This document shows, piece by piece, positions 57,930 to 64,000 of a DNA stretch of 64,000 nt. The DNA is from Bacteroides faecium. Its GTDB lineage: Bacteria; Bacteroidota; Bacteroidia; Bacteroidales; Bacteroidaceae. Numbering within the stretch: the stretch's first letter is position 1; every line of letters begins with the position of its first letter. Below the pieces are notes generated by a model, which made no database searches, was not told the DNA's origin, and saw only the letters and a program-made list of their open reading frames with translations. The stretch spans positions 5,580,001 to 5,644,000 of the forward strand of contig NZ_CP050831.1 of NCBI RefSeq assembly GCF_012113595.1, in the 5' to 3' direction. The position numbers and the translations under genes are program-made.

Positions 57930-58790
57930 TTATCCCAAGTAAGATTTGAGCAATTTACTACGATTACTTTGTCTAAGTCTTCTAATTGCTTTTTCTTTAA
58001 TCTGGCGAACGCGCTCACGTGTGAGGCCAAACTTATCGCCGATTTCCTCTAACGTCATTTCTTGTTGTCCGATACCGAAAAACATCTGAATGATTTCTTT
58101 TTCTCTATCGGTTAACGTAGAAAGAGCTCTATCAATTTCCCTCGCAAGAGACTCATTAACCAGAGAACGGTCCGCCATAGGCGAATCATCGTTCACCAAC
58201 ACATCCAGCAGGCTGTTGTCTTCTCCTTCCACGAAAGGCGCATCCACCGAAATATGACGGCCGGATACCTTCAGCGTATCAGAGATTTTATCAACGGGGA
58301 TTTCCAGTTCATCTGCCAACTCCTCAGGAGACGGACGCCGCTCGTTTTCCTGCTCGAACTTCGAGAAGGCTTTGCTGATTTTATTCAGCGAACCTACCTG
58401 GTTCAACGGAAGACGAACAATACGCGACTGCTCTGCCAATGCTTGCAGAATAGACTGACGAATCCACCATACAGCGTAGCTGATAAACTTGAATCCACGT
58501 GTTTCATCAAACTTTTCGGCAGCCTTAATCAGTCCTAAATTGCCTTCATTAATCAAGTCAGGCAAACTCAAACCCTGGTTCTGGTACTGTTTGGCCACAG
58601 ATACGACGAAACGAAGATTGGCACGTGTCAGTTTCTCTAATGCCACACGGTCACCCTTACGAATGCGTTGAGCGAGTTCTACTTCTTCCTCGACAGTAAT
58701 CAGGTCCTCACGGCCGATTTCCTGCAAATACTTGTCAAGAGAAGCGCTCTCTCTGTTAGTGATACTTTTGGTAATCTTTAGTTGTCTCAT
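57930..58790 (-). CDS. rpoD: Primary sigma factor (RpoD family, Bacteroides type)
   Basis: 286 aa. Region 1.2 (DKYLQEIGREDLITVEEE), regions 2.1-2.4 (ANLRFVVSVAKQYQNQGLSLPDLINEGNLGLIKAAEKFD, KFISYAVWWIRQSI), region 3 and region 4.2 (MTLEEIGDKFGLTRERVRQIKEKAIRRLR) are present. Region 1.1 and the non-conserved insert of E. coli RpoD are absent, as in the Bacteroides primary sigma that reads TTTG/TAnnTTTG promoters. Its own promoter may be TTTG (58844-58847), 22 bp, TAACTTTG (58814-58821), minus. Confidence 0.93.
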   Translation of the reverse strand: MRQLKITKSITNRESASLDKYLQEIGREDLITVEEEVELAQRIRKGDRVALEKLTRANLRFVVSVAKQYQNQGLSLPDLINEGNLGLIKAAEKFDETRGFKFISYAVWWIRQSILQALAEQSRIVRLPLNQVGSLNKISKAFSKFEQENERRPSPEELADELEIPVDKISDTLKVSGRHISVDAPFVEGEDNSLLDVLVNDDSPMADRSLVNESLAREIDRALSTLTDREKEIIQMFFGIGQQEMTLEEIGDKFGLTRERVRQIKEKAIRRLRQSNRSKLLKSYLG

Positions 58791-58894
58791 TCTTTAAAAA
58801 CAGATTTGGAGTGCAAAGTTACGACAAATAATTTGTTAACATACAAAATTAAGTAACTTTTACACTAAATTTTTCTACTAATAAAACAAAAAGA

Positions 58895-58921
58895 GATGCC
58901 GACAAGTTGTCCGTCGGCATC
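58895..58921 (-). terminator. Terminator of the degQ gene
   Basis: gatgccgac / gtcggcatc, a 9 bp GC-rich stem with T-runs on both sides. It separates degQ from rpoD. Confidence 0.8.
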
Positions 58922-58972
58922 CTTTTTCTATTTCATTAGCTTATCCTGAATCTTATTACCTTATTTTATACC

Positions 58973-60508
58973 TTATTCTTGAGTCAAGTCAACTGCGAAG
59001 TATCCGCGTTTACCGGACGGGAACACACCTGTCAGGAACAATACCTGGTTCGGTGATTTAACAGCAGCTTTCATTACTTCTTCGAGGTCGCTGACTTTGC
59101 GCATCGGCTGGTCGTTTGCTTTCAGGATGATGAATCCTTTGCGAACTCCCGCGTCTGACATCTTGCCGGAAGAAACTCCTGTCACTTGCAGACCGTAGCC
59201 CAGATTCAATTGCTTCTTCACGTCATCCGGCAACTCTTTGAAAGCAGCTCCCAGGATTTCCATACCTGCGTCTTTCACAATCTTGGTAGTACCTTGTTCG
59301 TTCTTCAACGTCACTTCGACGGTCTTTTCCTTCTTGTCACGCATCAGTTTCACTTTCACCTTATCACCCGGACGATGTTTAGCGATAGCTTCCTGCAAGT
59401 CTGCCATATTGGACACTTTCTTGTTGTCCAGACCGATAATTACGTCATCTACTTTGATGTCAGCACCGGATGCAGAACCGTTTTCAACGATTTCAGAAAC
59501 CCATACGCCATCTACGACACCCAGTTCTTTGGCTTTATCCGCCAATGTCTTACCGGATTTGTCAATCGGCTGACGGTCGTCCATCAAGCTGCTACCGATA
59601 GAGCCGCCACGGATACCAAGCAATGCACGTTGTACAGTTCCATATTGTTTCAGGTCGGCAATAACTTTCGTCATAATGCTGGTCGGGATAGCGAAGCCAT
59701 ATCCAGCGTATGCTCCTGTCGGAGAAGAAAGCACGGAGTTGATACCCACCAATTCACCTTTGGCATTGACCAATGCACCACCACTGTTACCCTGGTTGAT
59801 AGCGGCATCCGTCTGGATGAATGATTCTATACCACCACTATATACTCCCAACGAACGTGCTTTTGCACTTACGATACCGGCGGTTACAGTAGAGTTCAAA
59901 TTGAACGGGTTACCTACTGCCAATACCCACTCTCCTACTTTTAATGCTTCGGAGTCTCCTACCGGAATAGTCGGAAAATCATCCCCTTCGATTTTCACCA
60001 ATGCAAGGTCAGTGCTGGGGTCAGTACCAATCACACGTCCTTTGAATTCACGGTTGTCATTCAGCTTCACACTGATTTCATCAGCACCGTCAATTACGTG
60101 GTTGTTCGTTACGATATAACCATCTTTAGAGATGATAACTCCCGAACCGAAACCTACACGAGGTTGAGATTGTACCTGGCGTTGCTGTCCGCGTCCGTCA
60201 CCGAAGAAGAAATCGAAGATGTCCGGCGCCTGCTGAACAGTTCTTGTTTTAGCTTCTTGGGTAGACCTTATATGTACAACAGCATGAAGAGAGTTTTCCG
60301 CAGCCTGGGTCAAATCGATAGGTTGAGCGTTCACAGCATCAAAAGCAGCCAATTTCACATTGGGATTCTGCTTGAACATCTCATTAAAAGATGTCTCTGT
60401 GGCAGCCTTGTTGGATTGCAACAATTTGTAGGTTGTCAATCCTGCAACTCCTGAGCTAAGAAGAACGATTGCTCCTACTCCCAGAATGTTCTTTGTTGTC
60501 TGTTTCAT
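58973..60508 (-). CDS. degQ: DegQ/HtrA-family periplasmic serine protease
   Basis: 511 aa. N-terminal membrane or signal segment (ILGVGAIVLLSSGVAGLTTY). Trypsin-like domain with His in VTNNHVIDGA, Asp in STDLALVKI and Ser in QGNSGGALV. Two PDZ domains follow (about 295-395 and 410-505). It degrades or refolds damaged envelope proteins. The 219 bp upstream contain an inverted repeat acaactgaca/tgtcagttgt (60661-60697). Confidence 0.93.
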   Translation of the reverse strand: MKQTTKNILGVGAIVLLSSGVAGLTTYKLLQSNKAATETSFNEMFKQNPNVKLAAFDAVNAQPIDLTQAAENSLHAVVHIRSTQEAKTRTVQQAPDIFDFFFGDGRGQQRQVQSQPRVGFGSGVIISKDGYIVTNNHVIDGADEISVKLNDNREFKGRVIGTDPSTDLALVKIEGDDFPTIPVGDSEALKVGEWVLAVGNPFNLNSTVTAGIVSAKARSLGVYSGGIESFIQTDAAINQGNSGGALVNAKGELVGINSVLSSPTGAYAGYGFAIPTSIMTKVIADLKQYGTVQRALLGIRGGSIGSSLMDDRQPIDKSGKTLADKAKELGVVDGVWVSEIVENGSASGADIKVDDVIIGLDNKKVSNMADLQEAIAKHRPGDKVKVKLMRDKKEKTVEVTLKNEQGTTKIVKDAGMEILGAAFKELPDDVKKQLNLGYGLQVTGVSSGKMSDAGVRKGFIILKANDQPMRKVSDLEEVMKAAVKSPNQVLFLTGVFPSGKRGYFAVDLTQE

Positions 60509-60660
60509 GATTTATAATTCTTTAAAATGTTAATATTCGACATTGTTTTAACTTTTACGACGTTAAAATAATAACAAATATCGTTCACTTATTCTACTTG
60601 TCACACTTTTTTGTCCTCTTTTAACAGAGAATATTTAGGGCTTAACAGCGGTTAACGACA

Positions 60661-60697
60661 ACAACTGACAAATTTACATTCGTTGTATGTCAGTTGT
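60661..60697 (-). terminator. Inverted repeat downstream of the dipeptide epimerase gene
   Basis: acaactgaca and tgtcagttgt form a 10 bp stem with a 17-nt loop and no T-run. Probable transcription end or operator. Confidence 0.4.
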
Positions 60698-60727
60698 CAT
60701 TAACACTCTGACATTCATTCAGTAAGA

Positions 60728-61879
60728 CTAGATTTTCATGACACCGATTCCGGGCAAATCATTCAGGGTGATTTTCCCCTTCACCACCTCTACCCCTTTA
60801 AAGCGGTCGTTAGAGATAAGCAAATTGCCGTCCAAGTCGGCAAAATCCACTAATGGCGAGAATTGGGAAGCTGCGGAAACAGCACAGGAAGTCTCCGTCA
60901 TACAGCCTACCATGACACGCATACCGAGCGCGTGTGCCAATGTCACCATCTTCCACGCTTCGCGCATACCGGTGCATTTCATCAACTTGATATTGATTCC
61001 CGTGAAAGCGCCTTTCAATGCCGCCACATCTGTCAGGCGTTGCAAGGACTCGTCAGCAAATATCGGCAACGGGCTCTGTTGCGTTATCCAGGCAATATCA
61101 TCCAACTGCTCTTTCGGCATAGGTTGTTCTATCATCACAATTCCTTTTTCTTTCAGCCAGTGAATCATATCGAGTGCATATTGGCGGTCTTTCCAGCCCT
61201 GATTGGCATCTACGGCTATCGGAAGATCTGTCACTGAACGGATGGTTTCAATCATCTCCTTATCATTGTCCCGCCCCAGCTTTACCTTTAATATATTAAA
61301 GCGGTCTGCGCACTCTCTGGTCTTCTCACGCACCACGTCGGGGGTATCAATACCTATCGTAAAGGTGGTAGACGGTGTCTTTTCCTTATTCAGCCCCCAT
61401 ATCTTATACCAGGGAGCACCCAACAGCTTCCCCACCAAATCATGGAGAGCAATATCCACCGCTGCTTTGGCGGCTGTATCTTTCGGCGACAGACTGTCAA
61501 CGTATGACAAGATGTCCTCTAACTGAAAAGGGTCATTAAACTGCTCCAAATCCACTCTCTTCAGGAAATTCATTACGGACTCTACCGTTTCTCCCAAATA
61601 AGGTGGCATAGAAGCCTCTCCGTATCCGGTTATTCCTTCATATTCTATTTCCACCTGCACATCGGGAGTCGTAGTACGCGAATAAGTCGCTACCGTAAAT
61701 ACATGTCTCAACTTCAACTCATAAGGGAAAAACTTCATTTTCATCTTTCCGCCCAAGCCGAGCTTATTGATATGAATCGTAGATGGTGACAGTTCTCCGG
61801 CTAATGTCTGACGAACCACTAAACCCGAACCTAATGCAGCCAATGCCGCCGTTTTCAAGAAGTCTCTTCTGTTTTGCAT
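60728..61879 (-). CDS. Exported dipeptide epimerase (L-Ala-D/L-Glu type, enolase superfamily)
   Basis: 383 aa. The N-terminus NRRDFLKTAALAALGSG is a twin-arginine-like signal. The enolase-superfamily barrel shows KVKLGRD (base Lys), DANQGW and EQPM (metal ligands), ADES and the C-terminal Lys strand INIKLMKCTG. The sequence closely fits L-Ala-D/L-Glu epimerases, which interconvert Glu in peptidoglycan dipeptides. The next gene is an NlpC/P60 peptidase that would release such dipeptides. Periplasmic location is inferred from the signal. Confidence 0.88.
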   Translation of the reverse strand: MQNRRDFLKTAALAALGSGLVVRQTLAGELSPSTIHINKLGLGGKMKMKFFPYELKLRHVFTVATYSRTTTPDVQVEIEYEGITGYGEASMPPYLGETVESVMNFLKRVDLEQFNDPFQLEDILSYVDSLSPKDTAAKAAVDIALHDLVGKLLGAPWYKIWGLNKEKTPSTTFTIGIDTPDVVREKTRECADRFNILKVKLGRDNDKEMIETIRSVTDLPIAVDANQGWKDRQYALDMIHWLKEKGIVMIEQPMPKEQLDDIAWITQQSPLPIFADESLQRLTDVAALKGAFTGINIKLMKCTGMREAWKMVTLAHALGMRVMVGCMTETSCAVSAASQFSPLVDFADLDGNLLISNDRFKGVEVVKGKITLNDLPGIGVMKI

Positions 61880-61967
61880 AAAATAAATAAATTAAGAATG
61901 AATGAAAAATAATGAATGAAGAATTTTCAATGCGGTATAGGGCTGCAAATTCTCCATTCATCATACA

Positions 61968-62957
61968 TTATTCTTTATTACAGTAATAGGGATTGTGTTC
62001 CGTCGTATTCATGCCCTTCTCCTTATTTATAGATGGCAGGAAACGAACAGCAAAAAGCAGGCGTCCCGTGTTGAATTCATCATAGTTCTTGTCCGCAGGT
62101 TCAAAACTGCTGATATGCACATCTCCCAAAGCATGGATAAACTGCTTATCTCCGAGATAGATACCCACATGGGAAATTCCTTCCTTTCGTCCGGCAGTGG
62201 CTTTCCGACCGAAAAACACCAAATCTCCGCGTTGCACATTGGAGAAATCAGGCGCAATCTCGATACGTTCCCCCACATATGCCTGTTGCGACGCGTCTCT
62301 CGGAATAATAATATCGTGCATGAACAGCACCGTCCGTACCAAACCACTGCAATCTACTCCTTTCGAAGAAGTTCCCGCCCAAAGATAAGGAACTCCCATC
62401 AAGGTATAAGCCGTTTCGATAATACTTTCAACGTCCTGTTTCAGTGACGCTCTCCATTTGGTTTCAGGTTGCGAGATAGATTTGGGGATATAAGCTTGCC
62501 GACCGTCCGGATAAGACACTTTATAGAAATGTCCTTTATTTCCTTCCCATTTCAGACGATTGCCTGCCACTACATCAGATACGGGTTGTGATTTTTCATC
62601 CGGCTTCTCGTAGGTGAATCCGTAATGCGAGGTGACTACTATCTTTTCCGCACGATTCCATTCATTATATTGTTCTTTAGACATGGGGGTGATTACCATC
62701 CGGTGTACCCATCCGGTATAGTCGTCCGGTGTCTGAATCTCATACCAGCCCGTATATTGAAGCACTTTGACGGGCATTCCCAATAATGCTTGCGTACTCA
62801 TGCCGGAGGTAAACTTACCTTCTTCGCGCATATTACAAACAGAAATATGTACTACCCCATAGGCCGAATCAGCAGGCATGGGGCGTATCTCCTGTGCTTT
62901 CAGACTTGTGGCAAGAATCGCCGGCAAGCAGCAGAAAAAGAGGATATTTTTCTTCAT
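61968..62957 (-). CDS. NlpC/P60 dipeptidyl-peptidase VI-like cell-wall peptidase
   Basis: 329 aa from the ATG at 62955-62957. Signal peptide (ILFFCCLPAILATSLKAQ). Two SH3-like domains (about 35-95, 105-165) precede the NlpC/P60 domain with Cys in GVDCSGLV, His in SHVGIYLG and a third residue near HALGD. It cleaves gamma-D-Glu-meso-diaminopimelate bonds in murein peptides. It is upstream of the epimerase by 88 bp on the same strand. A TACCTTTG box lies at 62979-62986 (minus). Confidence 0.9.
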   Translation of the reverse strand: MKKNILFFCCLPAILATSLKAQEIRPMPADSAYGVVHISVCNMREEGKFTSGMSTQALLGMPVKVLQYTGWYEIQTPDDYTGWVHRMVITPMSKEQYNEWNRAEKIVVTSHYGFTYEKPDEKSQPVSDVVAGNRLKWEGNKGHFYKVSYPDGRQAYIPKSISQPETKWRASLKQDVESIIETAYTLMGVPYLWAGTSSKGVDCSGLVRTVLFMHDIIIPRDASQQAYVGERIEIAPDFSNVQRGDLVFFGRKATAGRKEGISHVGIYLGDKQFIHALGDVHISSFEPADKNYDEFNTGRLLFAVRFLPSINKEKGMNTTEHNPYYCNKE

Positions 62958-63038
62958 CGAATCACATTTTATGGATAGCAAAGGTAGAAATTATTTCTAT
63001 TTGTGACACTTTCTTTCGCTAAAACAAAATAAATGACG

Positions 63039-63046
63039 TACTTTTG
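63039..63046 (+). promoter_or_regulatory. -7 box of rnpB
   Basis: TACTTTTG, about 8 bp before the likely RNase P RNA 5' end. -33 weak (TTTC). Confidence 0.55.
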
Positions 63047-63053
63047 CAGTCTA

Positions 63054-63417
63054 AAGCAGTTGGCCGGTCTGTCGCGTGCACGTTTCGTGCAGGAGGAAAG
63101 TCCGGGCAACACAGAGCATCCTACTTCCTAACAGAAAGCTGTCCGCGAGGGTAGAGTAACGTAGAAGAAAATAACCGCCGCTCCTTTCGGGGAGAGGTAA
63201 GGGTGAGAAGGTGGAGTAAGAGCCCACCAGCCGCATGGTGACATGTCGGGCTGTACGTCTTAGGAGTTGTAAGGTCATGTAAACCGGCGTTATGAGAGTT
63301 GCTCGCTCCATGTCGGAGGGTAGACCGCTAAAGTGTCGTGGTGACACGCCACTCAGATAAATGACAGGCACCTTATTTATATAAGGTACAGAACTCGGCT
63401 TATAGGCTGACTGCTTT
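63054..63417 (+). ncRNA. rnpB: RNase P RNA
   Basis: About 360 nt. Hallmarks: GAGGAAAGTCCGGGC (P4/J3-4, near 63092-63106), the cruciform-like middle with GGGTAGAGTAACG, and ACAGAACTCGGCTTATAGGC at the 3' side pairing with the start. It is the catalytic RNA for tRNA 5' maturation. Ends accurate to about 5 nt. Confidence 0.95.
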
Positions 63418-63440
63418 TTCTTTTTTTTAAACTATGAGCC

Positions 63441-64000
63441 ATGAAGAAGAAAATCACTGATATATGGAAATTCCTTACGTATGACATCTGGCGCATTACG
63501 GAAGGAGAAGTGACAAGAACGAAGTTCTCGCTCTACAATATCATTAAAACCATTTATCTCTGTATCAACCGGTTTACGAAAGACCGGATGGCAAATAAAG
63601 CATCGGCCCTGACATATAGCACCTTGCTTGCCATTGTCCCGATACTGGCTATCCTGTTCGCCATTGCACGCGGATTCGGATTTGACAATCTGATGGAACA
63701 TCAGTTCCGCAATGGTTTCGGCGGGAATATAGAAACCACGGAAGCGATTCTCTCTTTCGTTGATTCCTACCTCTCACAAACTAAAGGCGGCCTTTTCATC
63801 GGTGTAGGTTTGGTGATGTTACTATGGACGGTCATCAACCTGGTCAGCAATATAGAAATCACATTCAATCGTATTTGGGAAGTAAAGAAAGCACGTTCCA
63901 TGTATCGCAAGATTACGGATTATTTCTCCATGTTCCTGTTAATGCCGATTCTGATTGTTGTCTCCGGCGGTCTTTCCATTTTTGTAAGTACCATGCTCAA
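63441..64000 (+). CDS. YihY/UPF0761-family membrane protein, 5' part
   Basis: At least 186 codons, cut by the window end. The ATG at 63441 is chosen; an ATG at 63434 is out of frame. KDRMANKASALTYSTLLAIVPILAILFAI is the family's conserved N-terminal membrane motif, followed by GLFIGVGLVMLLWTVINLVSNIE. Old names as ribonuclease BN for this family are wrong. Function of YihY proteins is not settled. Confidence 0.85.
   Translation, partial: MKKKITDIWKFLTYDIWRITEGEVTRTKFSLYNIIKTIYLCINRFTKDRMANKASALTYSTLLAIVPILAILFAIARGFGFDNLMEHQFRNGFGGNIETTEAILSFVDSYLSQTKGGLFIGVGLVMLLWTVINLVSNIEITFNRIWEVKKARSMYRKITDYFSMFLLMPILIVVSGGLSIFVSTML

Overview
The window looks like a chromosomal segment from a gut Bacteroides of the B. 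thetaiotaomicron/B. ovatus group. Evidence: a SusC/SusD polysaccharide-utilisation locus (PUL) with an ECF sigma/anti-sigma pair, many Bacteroides-type promoters (-33 TTTG, about 20 bp, -7 TAnnTTTG), almost no Shine-Dalgarno sequences, and a short primary sigma factor without region 1.1. From memory, the gene order resembles B. thetaiotaomicron from the fucose operon to rnpB. I cannot assign the species; the complete 16S gene here would do that.

Layout. (1) 1-3.4 kb: end of a fucose catabolic operon (probable fucA tail, fucK, mutarotase-like gene, fucP), closed by a large inverted repeat. (2) 3.5-15.1 kb: a PUL with ECF sigma, FecR anti-sigma, SusC, SusD, and four surface lipoproteins. One of these is an intact GH18 endo-beta-N-acetylglucosaminidase and two are GH18-like proteins with eroded catalytic motifs. 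N-glycan is the likely target, which suits the neighbouring fucose genes. (3) 15.2-22.6 kb: an accessory island with an Rpn-family nuclease gene between two copies of a roughly 200 bp repeat carrying a covarying hairpin, two tandem mosaic AAA-ATPase/PD-(D/E)XK genes, and a hybrid two-component regulator that has lost its phosphorelay residues. (4) 22.8-30 kb: DUF4840-like lipoprotein, AlkD-like protein, a polyamine ABC transporter operon (potABCD) and a TlpA-like thioredoxin lipoprotein. (5) 30.1-42.2 kb, minus strand: glycogen phosphorylase and a eukaryote-type (GT3) glycogen synthase, then a seven-gene V-type ATPase operon (E, DUF2764, A, B, D, I, K) whose proteolipid has Na+-site residues. 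(6) 42.7-48.4 kb, minus strand: a complete rRNA operon (16S, tRNA-Ile, tRNA-Ala, 23S, 5S) behind three tandem promoters. (7) 48.5-54.4 kb: a third AAA/PD-(D/E)XK paralogue, a small hypothetical gene and an intact IS66-family element with an 8 bp target duplication. (8) 54.4-64 kb: DUF2569-like membrane protein, clostripain lipoprotein, secreted hypothetical protein, L,D-transpeptidase-like protein, RpoD, DegQ/HtrA protease, an exported dipeptide epimerase next to an NlpC/P60 peptidase (a cell-wall peptide unit), RNase P RNA and the start of a YihY-family gene.

The housekeeping and PUL parts are recognisable. The least explained parts are the 15.4-22.6 kb island, the repeats near 42.6 kb and 51.2 kb, and the eroded regulator at 20.9-22.6 kb.
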